Positions 11,850-21,494 of a DNA stretch of 64,000 nucleotides are shown one piece after another (position 1 is the stretch's first letter; each line of letters begins with the position of its first letter). Source of the DNA: Hanleya hanleyi (lineage: Eukaryota > Mollusca > Polyplacophora > Lepidopleurida > Hanleyidae). The DNA lies in the NCBI GenBank assembly GCA_036873755.1, contig JAVTVY010020559.1, positions 1-64,000 on the forward strand. Direction: 5' to 3'. The notes under the pieces were generated by a model. It worked only from the letters and a program-made list of their open reading frames with translations, was not told the DNA's origin and made no database searches. The position numbers and the translations under genes are program-made.

Positions 11850-11915
11850 TCCACGTCATCTGTGACGTCATCGGTGACGTCATCAGTAGGAGTAGTAGCG
11901 AAAGTGGGCATTTTG
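11850..11915 (+). promoter_or_regulatory. CRE cluster
   Basis: Two full TGACGTCA palindromes (one in GTGACGTCATCGG, one in GTGACGTCATCAG) lie within 25 bp and are followed by AGTAGTAGCGAAAGTGGGC. The same cluster recurs around 12470-12510 and 12580-12630 and in the other arms and units of element 2. Binding by CREB/ATF factors is a prediction from the motif alone. Confidence 0.55.
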
Positions 11916-12083
11916 GGGGAGTCAAGGAAGATGTTTAGGGTAGAGAGGGACCATCCTTGGTCCTAATATGTGGTGTGGGGTGTCATCTTGTAGTTCTCTG
12001 CATGTAAACGCAACTACACACTTGGCGGTCGCATCGTGCATGAATACTACATATGACTTGATACTGTGAACTATAACTGTAAA

Positions 12084-12114
12084 GTCAGGATGGCCGAGTG
12101 GTCTAAGGCGCCAG
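12084..12114 (+). tRNA. tRNA-Leu 5'-half-like sequence
   Basis: About 31 nt that read like the 5' half of a eukaryotic tRNA-Leu: acceptor strand, D arm with the Pol III A box TGGCCGAGTGG, and the start of the anticodon stem. The downstream sequence does not complete a tRNA: no matching 3' acceptor strand and no clear B box. It is a tRNA-derived fragment, not a working tRNA gene. Near-identical copies lie on the minus strand at 17801-17831, 21464-21494 and 25076-25106. Confidence 0.55.
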
Positions 12115-12209
12115 TCATAAGTAGGCTCTCTGACAGAACGTACACGTGCACCCAATCCATATCTATTGGTCGACTGATGAGGGACACATGTTCATTCCTA
12201 TATTTACAG

Positions 12210-12360
12210 ACACCACCACCAATACCACCACCGGGCGTTGACGGGCGTCAACGCCCGGTGGTAGTGGTAGCTCCCGTGTGGCAGAGCTCTTGGATCGGAG
12301 CTCTTGGCGCTCAAAGCTTGTGGAGCTCAGAGCTCGGAAATGACGTCGTCGCATGCATGC
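12210..12360 (+). other. palindrome-rich, origin-like segment
   Basis: Contains a 36-bp near-perfect palindrome at 12227-12262 (17-bp arms ACCACCGGGCGTTGACG, spacer GG), followed by four GAGCTC palindromes, an AAGCTT, a GACGTC and GCATGCATGCG within about 100 bp. Copies occur around 17560-17690, 21220-21350 and 24830-24960. Clustered palindromes beside iterated units resemble viral or plasmid replication origins, but this is inference only. Confidence 0.45.
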
Positions 12361-12659
12361 GCGAGTACCTGTGCTGCACCCTGCACCCTGGTGTACCGAA
12401 TGCGTCGTGGGAAGTGTCATCTTGCAGTTCTCGGGGTGTAGACTCCATTTGAGGGATGTCCAAAGCATCTGTGACTTCATCGGTGACGTCATCAGTACGA
12501 GTAGTAGCGAAAGAACATGTTTTATAATTGGCTCAGTGCCATTTTTTCCCCACGATTTGCGGGATGTCCACAGCATCTGTGGCGTCATTGGTGACGTCAT
12601 CAGTACGAGTAGTAGCGAAAGTGGGCATTTTGGGGCAGTGAAGGAAGGTATTTGCGGTA

Positions 12660-12985
12660 GAGATGGACTATCCATATCTGTCATGCATTATACCATATCT
12701 TTGCTGTATTATACCATATCTGTCTCGCATCATACCAAATCTGTGCTGTATTATACCATATCTGTCCTGTGTTATACAATATCTGTCCTGTACCTGTATT
12801 GTGTCATATTTGTCCTATATTATACAATATATGTTCTGTATTATACCAATTCTGTGCTGTATTATACAGTATCTGTCCTGTATTATATCAAATCTGTGCT
12901 GTATTATACCATATCTGTACTGTATTGTATCATACATGGCCTGTATTATACAATATATATTCTGTATTATACAACCGCATAGCAG
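12660..12985 (+). repeat. 21-bp minisatellite
   Basis: About 15 imperfect copies of a 20-21 bp unit of the form TGTATTATACCATATCTGTCC. It lies between the zinc-finger gene's 3' flank and the palindrome-rich segment in every copy (16915-17240, 20577-20905, 24189-24520, inverted relative to this one). Its open frames rich in Y, I and L are by-products of the repeat. Confidence 0.9.
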
Positions 12986-13249
12986 TTGTCATGAATAACA
13001 ACAAGTTCAGCAATGTTCATACAGTTAATTATCCCCAATGTTACATCATACCTAGGCTGGGGGAGCCGCCCATGTATGTTTAGTATGTTCATAGCAAAAC
13101 AAATTGAAATATCAAACACCATGTTTTATTATTTAACGCACCGTCACATTAGGTACAAGTGTTTACTGAGCTCAAGTCAACGACCAGCATGTAGACATAT
13201 AGAGTCTGTACGGCATGTTATGGTATTCATCAGTGCACGGGTGACGCGT

Positions 13250-14143
13250 TCAACCGATGGGTTGGTCGGTCAGCTTGGTCACGAAAAACGTAACATTGGT
13301 GACCCTCTCCACTATCCACTTGGTATTGGGGCGTTGTTGTTGGGCCCATTCCAAGGGATCCACGGTGTCCAGTTTCTCCAGCATCGTCTCTAGCGACGCC
13401 CGGTTAATGATGGTAAACGGTTGGTCAAATACCCGGATGTTACTGCTCGGGTAAAAGTATCGGACTTGATCTGTCTCCTTATGCTGCAGCACATAACCAA
13501 ACGCCAGATTTAATTTGAAGGACGTAGCTTGGTCATTGAAGATGGCTTCCACGTAGCTGCGTAGACGGGCGAGGTCGGTCAGTCGAAAATTGTAGATACC
13601 TTGAATAGGGCGATGACGGTGGAAACAGTGCCGTATCATGGTCCAATGGCGCCGATAGATGTCACTCACTGGATGGTGTTCGTGTAACAGATCGCTAAGA
13701 ACATTTATGGGTTCATCCACGAAGTGTACTTTGCTCTCCTCGTCGTACAAAATCTGGCCCAATGTCTTGTCGTCGGAATTTGACTGTTGAATTAGGGCGA
13801 CATCATCATCAACTCTCGTGCGATGGGTGGGAGTCCCCGCTGTCTCGATACTGGTGCCTACGGACTCTTCTACCTGCAAACGTGGCTGCTGAACAGGGTG
13901 TCGTGTGCGTTGGTGTCGCAGCAACTGACTGGTCAGTTTGAAAAGCCGACAACATTCTTCGCATGGACGCTTGGGTACTTCATGGCGTGCACGTGTGTGG
14001 CGCTGTAAATGATCTGGGCGCTGAAACGACAGTGTACATATCGTACAGCTATGCCGGGCGGTTCCTTCGTGCTTGGTAGCCTCATGGCGGCGCAAGTCGT
14101 GCAGACGAGTGAATGATTTCGAGCACGTAGTACAAGTGAACAT
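13250..14143 (-). CDS. C2H2 zinc-finger protein with Polinton PolB-type N-terminal domain, copy 1 (intact)
   Basis: 297-aa open frame. Three C2H2 fingers at residues 4-25, 33-54 and 61-82, all with C-x2-C-x12-H-x4-H intact, then an acidic linker, then a domain from about residue 155 to the end rich in aromatic and basic residues (YRRHW, YNFRL, RYFYP, VTNVTFF motifs). From what I know of the family, this second part matches the segment between the zinc fingers and the polymerase in Polinton PolB proteins; here the protein simply stops there. The start is placed at MFTCTTC because a TATA box lies 47-54 bp upstream, inside what would be the longer frame. The finger half differs strongly from copies 3-5, whereas the C-terminal half is almost identical. 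Likely role: DNA binding to element sequences (inference). Confidence 0.75.
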   Translation of the reverse strand: MFTCTTCSKSFTRLHDLRRHEATKHEGTARHSCTICTLSFQRPDHLQRHTRARHEVPKRPCEECCRLFKLTSQLLRHQRTRHPVQQPRLQVEESVGTSIETAGTPTHRTRVDDDVALIQQSNSDDKTLGQILYDEESKVHFVDEPINVLSDLLHEHHPVSDIYRRHWTMIRHCFHRHRPIQGIYNFRLTDLARLRSYVEAIFNDQATSFKLNLAFGYVLQHKETDQVRYFYPSSNIRVFDQPFTIINRASLETMLEKLDTVDPLEWAQQQRPNTKWIVERVTNVTFFVTKLTDQPIG

Positions 14144-14181
14144 CTTGGTGGTTGACTGAGTGTCTGATGAAACGGCCAGGC

Positions 14182-14936
14182 CGCTTCCCTTTTTATAGCA
14201 CGCTAGCTGGTGATCTATTTTTAGCACACTCAGTTCAACTACCCCAAGTCGAGGACCGAAAGTGGTGCACTGGTGTACGACTGAGCCGCACTACGCGCGC
14301 GCGTGTGTGTGTATGTGTGGGCTGTGGATTTTACATCCCGGATCTTGTCAACATCTGGGTTTCCAAGTGGATTTTTCCCGTCGTTCCTCCGTCTTCCATC
14401 CGGGTACTGTGGTTTTACATCCGGGTCCTCATCTTACATCCGGGTTTTGGACAACTGTTGACCTCAATAATTTGTATATGACCTCTGTGAGGTCACTTCC
14501 GCTTCCGTTCACGTGACCGCAACTGACCTTTGGCCCCTGCGCGCAATTTTTATCCGGTATTGTTTTTTCAGGGCGCAGGGGGCAAAGGTCAGTTCCGGTC
14601 ACGTGAACGGAAGCGGAAGTGACCTCACAGAGGTCATATACAAATTATTGAGGTCAACAGGTGTCCAAAACCCGGATGTAAGATGAGGACCCGGATGTAA
14701 AACCACAGTACCCGGATGGAAGACGGAGGAACGACGGGAAAAACCCACTTGGAAACCCAGATGTTGACAAGATCCCGGATGTAAAATCCACAGCCCACAC
14801 ATACACACACACACACTCGCGCGCGTAGTGCGGCTCAGTCGTACACCAGTGCACCAGTTTCGGTCCTCGACTTGGGACAGTTGAACTGAGTGTGCTAAAA
14901 ATAGATCACCAGCTAGCGTACTATAAAAGGGAAGCG
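14182..14936. repeat. large near-perfect palindrome
   Basis: The promoter region of zinc-finger copy 1 is mirrored: arms of about 360 bp on either side of a roughly 30-bp AT-rich spacer at 14545-14575. Each arm holds the TATA box, a GT or AC microsatellite, several copies of CCGGATGTAAAA or its complement, and GGTCACGTGAACGG-type sequence. Such a structure can extrude a cruciform and is hard to clone and assemble. Confidence 0.85.
14190..14197 (-). promoter_or_regulatory. TATA box of zinc-finger copy 1
   Basis: TATAAAAA on the minus strand about 50 bp upstream of the start codon, inside a segment conserved with the promoter of copy 3 (15640-15724). Confidence 0.7.
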
Positions 14937-14961
14937 GAGGACACAGGACACAGACCAAGGC

Positions 14962-15185
14962 CGATATTTTTACCCGAGCAGTAACATCCGGGTATTTGAC
15001 CAACCGTTTACCATCATTAACCGGGCATCGCTAGAGGCAATGCTGGAGAAACTGGACACCGTGGATCCCTTGGAATGGGCCCAACAACAACGCCCCAACA
15101 CACAATGGGTCGTAGAGAGGGTGATCAATGTCAGGTTTTTCGTTACCAAGCTGACCCATCGGCTGAATGTGTCACCCATGCACTG
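14962..15185 (+). pseudogene. zinc-finger gene copy 2, C-terminal remnant
   Basis: Begins abruptly in the RYFYPSSNIRVF-coding region and continues to the stop. The fingers and most of the C-terminal domain are deleted, so a promoter arm (ending about 14940) is joined almost directly to the 3' part. The end carries an 8-bp deletion relative to copies 3-5, so it finishes in another frame, as the copy in element 1 also does. Not expected to make a functional product. Confidence 0.8.
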
Positions 15186-15404
15186 ATGAATATCATAACA
15201 TGCAGTACATACTCTATATGTCTACATGCTGATCGTTGCTGAACGCCAGGTGGTGGTGATGAGAAGCTAATAAAACGTGTATTACGCAATGTGCCTGTTG
15301 TTGTTGATGTCTCTTGGTTGATGCAATGAGAAGAAGTTTTCGGAGAGAACGTAATTCGACCTGGTGCACGGATGCACAAAAACACAAACGTACACACGCG
15401 CGTA

Positions 15405-15600
15405 ATGCAGCACATGAAAACCCGGATGTAAGATGAGGACACGGATGTAAAACCACAGTACCCGGATGGAAGACGGAGGAACGATGAGAAAAACCCACTT
15501 GGAAACCCGGATGTTGACAAGATCCCCGATGTAAAATACAGTGCCCACACACACACACACACACATACACACGCGCGCGCAATGCGGCTCAGTCGTACGC
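15405..15600 (+). promoter_or_regulatory. upstream region with iterated CCGGATGT motifs
   Basis: At least four ACCCGGATGTAAAA or CCGGATG-type motifs in about 120 bp, followed by an AC microsatellite and then the copy 3 promoter. The same arrangement, inverted, is in both arms of the 14182-14936 palindrome. Related ACATCCGGG repeats flank the TIRs of element 1 (30340-30400, 41400-41460) and the remnant at 43400-43470. CCGGAW is an Ets-type core; which factor binds is unknown. Confidence 0.5.
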
Positions 15601-15671
15601 CAGTACATCTCGGTCCTCGACTTGGTGTAGTTGAACTGAGTGTGCTAAAAATAGATCACCAGCTAGCGTAC

Positions 15672-15679
15672 TATAAAAG
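15672..15679 (+). promoter_or_regulatory. TATA box of zinc-finger copy 3
   Basis: TATAAAAG 53 bp upstream of the ATG at 15725, followed by GGAAGCGGCCTGGCCGTTTC. Copies 4 and 5 lack this segment entirely. Confidence 0.75.
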
Positions 15680-15724
15680 GGAAGCGGCCTGGCCGTTTCA
15701 TCAGACACTCTGTCAACCACCAAG

Positions 15725-16647
15725 ATGTTCACTTGCACAACTTGCCAGAAGCAGTTTACTCGTCTAGAACATTTACGACGTCACGAGGCCTCCACCCACA
15801 ACGATGCACGGTATACTTGTATAATCTGCGCACGGTCATTCAATCGGGAGGATAATTTACTGCGCCATGAGAGGGCACTCCACGAGGGTGCGACGGTACA
15901 ATGTAACGATTGTGGTAGACTCTTCAAACGACCCAGTCGGTTAAGAGAGCACCAACGTTTGATTCATGCCCCGTCTCTACGGTTTGGGCGACAACTTTCC
16001 ACTAAAGAGGAGCCGCGGAAGGTCAGACCCAGTGAAGATGAACCCGGGGAGACGAACGCCACTGGTGATGCGATGACGAAGAGCCCGCCTATACCCACAG
16101 TCCAGGAGGGCCTGGATATCCAGCCGGACCCCAGCGTTACGGTTACGAGTCATACGCCTGACAACATCGAACATTTTTTGGAAGATGCAGTGGATGCTCC
16201 TAGCGATCTGTTACAGGACGCCATCCAGTGAGTGACATCTATCGGCGCCATTGGACCATGATACGGCACTGTTTCCACCGTCATCGCCCTATTCAAGATA
16301 TCTACAATTTTCGACTGACCGACCTCGCCCGTCTACGCAGCTACGTGGAAGCCATCTTCAATGACCAAGCAACGTCCTTCAAATTAAATCTGGCGTTTGG
16401 TTATGTGCTGCAGCATAAGGAGACAGATCAAGTCCGATACTTTTACCCGAGCAGTAACATCCGGGTATTTGACCAACCGTTTACCATCATTAACCGGGCG
16501 TCGCTAGAGACGATGCTGGAGAAATTGGACACCGTGGATCCCTTGGAATGGGCCCATCAACAACGCCCCAACACCAAGTGGATAGTGGAGAGGGTCACCA
16601 ATGTTACGTTTTTCGTGACCAAGCTGACCGACCAACCCATCGGTTGA
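15725..16647 (+). pseudogene. zinc-finger gene copy 3 (single-base frameshift)
   Basis: Same gene as copy 4. Three fingers are intact here (C4-C7-H20-H25, then fingers starting near residues 32 and 60). A one-base deletion in a short C run at about 16222 shifts the frame, so the first frame ends at 16231 and the rest continues in another frame to 16647. It keeps the TATA promoter and a polyadenylation signal. The lesion could be real or an assembly error in the C run. Confidence 0.8.
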
Positions 16648-16766
16648 ACGCGTCACCCGTGCACTGATGAATACCATAACATGCCGTACAGACTCTATAT
16701 GTCTACATGCTGGTCGTTGACTTGAGCTCAGTAAACACTTGTACCTAATGTGACGGTGCGTTAAAT

Positions 16767-16772
16767 AATAAA
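16767..16772 (+). terminator. polyadenylation signal of zinc-finger copy 3
   Basis: AATAAA about 120 bp after the stop codon, conserved in the other copies and in element 1 (inverted, around 30678). A second AATAAA lies near 16866. Confidence 0.6.
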
Positions 16773-16914
16773 ACATGGTGTTTGATATTTCAATTTGTTT
16801 TGCTATGAACATACTAAACATACATGGGCGGCTCCCCCAGCCTAGGTATGATGTAACATTGGGGATAATAAACTGTATGAACATTGTTGAACTTGTTGTT
16901 ATTCATGAAAACTG

Positions 16915-17240
16915 CTATGCGGTTGTATAATACAGAATATATATTTTATAATACAGGCCATATATGATACAATACAGGACAGATATGGTATAATACAGCA
17001 CAGATTTGATATAATACAGGACAGATACTGTATAATACAGCACAGAATTGGTATAATACAGAATATATATTGTATAATACAGGACAAATATGACACAATA
17101 CAGGACAGATTTGGTATAATACAGGACAGATATTGTATAACACAGGACATATATGGTATAATACAGCACAGATTTGGTATAATGCGAGACAGATATGGTA
17201 TAATACAGCAAAGATATGGTATAATGCATGACAGATATGG
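16915..17240 (-). repeat. 21-bp minisatellite, unit 1
   Basis: Inverted relative to 12660-12985; same unit. Confidence 0.9.
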
Positions 17241-17559
17241 ATAGTCCATCTCTATCGCAAATACCTTCCTTCACTGCCCCAAAATGCCCACTTTCGCTAC
17301 TACTCGTACTGATGACGTCACCAATGACGTCACAGATGCTGTGGACATCCCGCAAATCGTGGGAAAAAATTGGCACTGAGCCAATTATAAAACATGTTCT
17401 TTCGCTACTACTCGTACTGATGACGTCACCGATGAATCACAGATGCTTTGGACATCCCTCAAATGGAGTCTACACCCCGAGAACTGCAAGATGACACTTC
17501 CCACGACGCATTCGGTACACCAGGGTGCAGGGTGCAGCACAGGTACTCGCGCATGCATG

Positions 17560-17690
17560 CGACGACGTCATTTCCGAGCTCTGAGCTCCACAAGCTTTGA
17601 GCTCCAAGAGCTCCGATCCAAGAGCTCTGCCACACGGAAGCTACCACTACCACCGGGCGTTGACGCCCGTCAACGCCCGGTGGTGGTATT
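17560..17690 (-). other. palindrome-rich, origin-like segment, unit 1
   Basis: Copy of 12210-12360 with the 36-bp palindrome at 17649-17684 and the GAGCTC cluster. The spacer is CC instead of GG on this strand, as expected for the inverted copy. Confidence 0.45.
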
Positions 17691-17800
17691 GGGGGTGGTG
17701 TCTGTAAATATAGGAATGAACATGTGTCCCTCATCAGTCGACCAATAGGTATGGATTGATGAGGTGCACGTGTACGTTCTGTCAGAGTACCTACTTATGA

Positions 17801-17831
17801 CTGGCGCCTTAGACCACTCGGCCATCCTGAC
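17801..17831 (-). tRNA. tRNA-Leu 5'-half-like sequence, unit 1
   Basis: Same fragment as 12084-12114, inverted. A box conserved; no complete tRNA. Confidence 0.5.
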
Positions 17832-18318
17832 TTTACAGTTATAGTTCACAGTATCAAGTCATATGTAGTATTCATGCACGATGCGACCACCAAGTGTGTA
17901 GTTGCGTCTACATGCAGAGAACTACAAGATGACACCCCACACCACATATTAGGACCAAGGATGGTCCCTCTCTACCCTAAACATCTTCCTTGACTCCCCC
18001 AAAATGCCCACTTTCGCTACTACTCCTACTGATGACGTCACCGATGACGTCACAGATGACGTGGACAGCCCACAAATAGGGGTCTACACCCCGAGAGCTA
18101 CAAAATGACACATCCCACGACCCATTCGGACCAAGAATGGGTCCTCTCTACCCCAAACACACCCTGACGCACCCTGAAAATGACCACTTTACTTACTACA
18201 TCCAACTGCGCATGCGCAGATTGATGCGACTTGCAATAAAAAACACGCCATGCTGACTCTACCCCACACAAGCTTCACTTTGACACCTCCCACGACCCAC
18301 TTGGACCACTAGTGGTCC

Positions 18319-18418
18319 ATATCGGCCACAAAATGTCTATTTCCATACTACGGCCTGCCTGCGCATGCCATATCGGCCACAAAATGTCTATTTCCATACT
18401 ACGGCCTGCCTGCGCATG
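18319..18418 (+). repeat. 50-bp tandem duplication
   Basis: A stretch including CATATCGGCCACAAAATGTC and ending just before the second half of the NRF1-type palindrome occurs twice in a row. Only unit 1 has it. Confidence 0.85.
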
Positions 18419-19385
18419 CGCAGAATGACGATATTCCAACCCCCACATCCGCCCAGCCGGATGCTCCATCACGTGTGCTTCACATTGATACCTCACTTGA
18501 CTCCATAGGACCAATAGTGGCCCACCTAAACCCCAAAACGTTCCTTCCAAAGCACTTTTCCTACAATTCCCTGTCTGCGCATGCGCAGAATGTTGAACAC
18601 GAACAACACACTTGTCCAGCCGGATGCTCCTTCATGAATGCTTCGCATCGATACCTCATACGACTCCATAGGACCACGAGTGGCCCACATAAATCCCAAA
18701 ACGTCTATTTCCATACCCTTTTCCCACAATTCTCTGTCTGCGCATGCGCAGAATGTTCAACACGGACGACACACTAGTCCAGCCGGATGCTCCCTCACAT
18801 AGGCTTTACATTGATACATCACTCAACTCCATTGGCCCATTAGTGGCCCACCTAGACCCCAAAACGTCTATTTCCATACACTTTGTCTACTGCGCATGCG
18901 CAGAATGACGTCAGTTCCACGTCATACTAGTTCAGGCGGATGCTCCTTCACGACTGTTTTACATTCATACCTCATACGACTCCATCGGACGACTAGTGGC
19001 CCACCTAAACCCCAAAACGTCTATTTCCATACCCTTTTCCCACAATTCCCTGTCTGCGCATGCGCAGAATGTTGAACACGGTATGTTGAACACTAGTCCA
19101 GGTGGATGCCCCCTCATATAGGCTTCACATTGATACCTCACTCGACTCCATAGGACCACGAGTGGCCCACCTCGACCCCAAAACGTCTATTTCCATATTC
19201 TTTTCCCACAATTCCCTGTCTGCGCATGCGCAGAATGTTGAACACGGCAGAGGCACTAGTCCAGGCGGATGCCCCTTCACAAAAGCTTCACATTGATACC
19301 TCATACGACTCCATCGGCCCATTAGGGGATCCCCTCGATCCTAAAACGTCTGGCCGTTTCATCGGACACTCTGTCAACCACCAAG

Positions 19386-20309
19386 ATGTTCACTTGCACA
19401 ACTTGCCAGAATCAGTTTACTCGTCTAGAACATTTACGACGTCGCGAGGCCTCCACCCACAACGATGCACGGTGTACTTGTATAATCTGCGCACGGTCAT
19501 TCAATCGGGTGGATAATTTACTGCGCCATGAGAGGGCACTCCACAAGGGTGCGAGGGTACAATGTAACGATTGTGGTCGACTCTTCAAACGACCCAGTCG
19601 GTTAAGACAGCACCAACGTTTGATTCATGCCCCGTCTCTACGGTTTGGGCGACAACTTTCCACTAAAGAGGAGCCGCGGAAGGTCAGACCCAGTGAAGAT
19701 GAACCCGGGGAGACGAACGCCACTGGTGATGCGATGACGAAGAGCCCGCCTATACCCATAGTCCAGGAGGGCCTGGATATCCAGCCGGACCCCAGCGTTA
19801 CGGTTTCGAGTCATACGCCTGACAACATCGAACATTTTTTGGAAGATGCAGTGGATGCTCCTAGCGATCTGTTACAGGACGCCCATCCAGTGAGTGACAT
19901 CTATCGGCGCCATTGGACCATGATACGGCACTGTTTCCACCGTCATCGCCCTATTCAAGATATCTACAATTTTCGACTGACCGACCTCGCCCGTCTACGC
20001 AGCTACATGGAAGCCATTTTCAATGACCAAGCTACGTCCTTCAAATTAAATCTGGCGTTTGGTTATGTGCTGCAGCATAAGGAGACAGATCAAGTCCGAT
20101 ACTTTTACCCGAGCAGTAACATCCGGGTATTTGACCAACCGTTTACCATCATTAACCGGGCGTCGCTAGAGACGATGCTGGAGAAACTGGACACCGTGGA
20201 TCCCTTGGAATGGGCCCAACAACAACGCCCCAACACCAAGTGGATAGTGGAGAGGGTCACCAATGTTACGTTTTTCGTGACCAAGCTGACCGACCAACCC
20301 ATCGGTTGA
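19386..20309 (+). CDS. zinc-finger protein, copy 4 (full-length frame)
   Basis: 307 aa, uninterrupted. Finger 1 has lost its first zinc-binding histidine (residue 20 is Arg; His in copy 3). Fingers 2 (from C32) and 3 (from C60) are intact. A linker follows, then the same C-terminal domain as copy 1, ending with a QPIG tail. The normal TATA promoter is missing: only about 35 bp of leader remain before TIR-array sequence. Any expression would have to come from the NRF1/CRE array upstream. 3' flank and AATAAA are conserved. Confidence 0.75.
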   Translation: MFTCTTCQNQFTRLEHLRRREASTHNDARCTCIICARSFNRVDNLLRHERALHKGARVQCNDCGRLFKRPSRLRQHQRLIHAPSLRFGRQLSTKEEPRKVRPSEDEPGETNATGDAMTKSPPIPIVQEGLDIQPDPSVTVSSHTPDNIEHFLEDAVDAPSDLLQDAHPVSDIYRRHWTMIRHCFHRHRPIQDIYNFRLTDLARLRSYMEAIFNDQATSFKLNLAFGYVLQHKETDQVRYFYPSSNIRVFDQPFTIINRASLETMLEKLDTVDPLEWAQQQRPNTKWIVERVTNVTFFVTKLTDQPIG

Positions 20310-20576
20310 ACGCGTCACCCGTGCACTGATGAATACCATAACATGCCGTACAGACTCTATATGTCTACATGCTGGTCGTTGACTTGAGCTCAGTAAACAC
20401 TTGTACCTAATGTGACGGTGCGTTAAATAATAAAACATGGTGTTTGATATTTCAATTTGTTTTGCTATGAACATACTAAACATACATGGGCGGCTCCCCC
20501 AGCCTAGGTATGATGTAACATTGGGGATAATAAACTGTATGAACATTGTTGAACTTGTTGTTATTCATGAAAACTG

Positions 20577-20905
20577 CTATGCGGTTGTATAATACAGAAT
20601 ATATATTGTATAATACAGGCCATATATGATACAATACAGGACAGATATGGTATAATACAGCACAGATTTGATATAATACAGGACAGATACTGTATAATAC
20701 AGCACAGAATTGGTATAATACAGAACATATATTGTATAATACAGGACAAATATGACACAATACAGGACAGATTTGGTATAATACAGGACAGATATTGTAT
20801 AACACAGGACATATATGGTATAATACAGCACAGATTTGGTATAATGCGAGACAGATATGGTATAATACAGCAAAGATATGGTATAATGCATGACAGATAT
20901 GGATA
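20577..20905 (-). repeat. 21-bp minisatellite, unit 2
   Basis: Same unit and position relative to the gene as in unit 1. Confidence 0.9.
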
Positions 20906-21219
20906 GTCCATCTCTATCGCAAATACCTTCCTTCACTGCCCCAAAATGCCCACTTTCGCTACTACTCGTACTGATGACGTCACCAATGACGCCACAGATG
21001 CTGTGGACATCCCGCAAATCGTGGGAAAAAATTGGCACTGAGCCAATTATAAAACTTGTTCTTTCGCTACTACTCGTACTGATGACGTCACCGATGAAGT
21101 CACAGATGCTTTGGACATCCCTCAAATGGAGTCTACGCCCCGAGAACTGCAAGATGACACTTCCCACGACGCATTCGGTACACCAGGGTGCAGTGTGCAG
21201 CACAGGTACTCGCGCATGC

Positions 21220-21350
21220 ATGCGACGATGTCATTTCTGAGCTCTGGGCTCCACAAGCTTTGAGCTCCAAGAGCTCCGATCCAAGAGCTCTGCCACACGG
21301 GAGCTACCACTTCCACCGGGCGTTGACGCCCGTCAACGCCCGGTGGTGGT
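21220..21350 (-). other. palindrome-rich, origin-like segment, unit 2
   Basis: Same layout as 12210-12360 with small substitutions; the palindrome arm starts at TCCACCGGG, so it is slightly shorter. Confidence 0.4.
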
Positions 21351-21463
21351 ATTGGGGGTGGTGTCTGTAAATATAGGAATGAACATGTGTCCCTCATCAG
21401 TCGACCAATAGATATGGATTGATGAGGTGCACGTGTACGTTCTGTCAGAGAACCTACTTATGA

Positions 21464-21494
21464 CTGGCGCCTTAGACCACTCGGCCATCCTGAC
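21464..21494 (-). tRNA. tRNA-Leu 5'-half-like sequence, unit 2
   Basis: Same fragment as 12084-12114, inverted. Confidence 0.5.

Larger units (their letters stand above)
10064..13670 (+). repeat. element 2 left terminal inverted repeat
   Basis: Inverted counterpart of about 23500-27302. From the tip inward it holds a unique 350-bp tip, the NRF1/CRE unit array, a CRE-cluster segment, the tRNA-Leu-like sequence, the palindrome-rich segment, the 21-bp minisatellite, and the 3' flank plus C-terminal half of the zinc-finger gene. Homology stops sharply at about 13670-13690 inside that gene. Confidence 0.85.
15691..19350 (+). repeat. 3.6-kb unit 1 of element 2
   Basis: Contains zinc-finger copy 3, its 3' flank, the 21-bp minisatellite, the CRE cluster, the palindrome-rich segment, the tRNA-like sequence and seven TGCGCATGCGCA units. 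It is about 50 bp longer than units 2 and 3 because a 50-bp stretch at 18319-18418 is tandemly doubled. Confidence 0.85.

Noticed and set aside
12084..12180. A functional tRNA-Leu gene
   Set aside because: Only the 5' half matches; no matching 3' acceptor strand or convincing B box.
12353..12998. 209-codon frame rich in Y, T, I, S, V and similar 116-214-codon frames at 16899-17376, 20561-21221 and 24173-24833
   Set aside because: They read through the 21-bp minisatellite and palindromic segment; conserved only because the DNA is repeated.
13823..15179. Frames antisense to the zinc-finger genes and over the palindrome
   Set aside because: Shadows of real coding sequence or of the palindromic promoter repeats.
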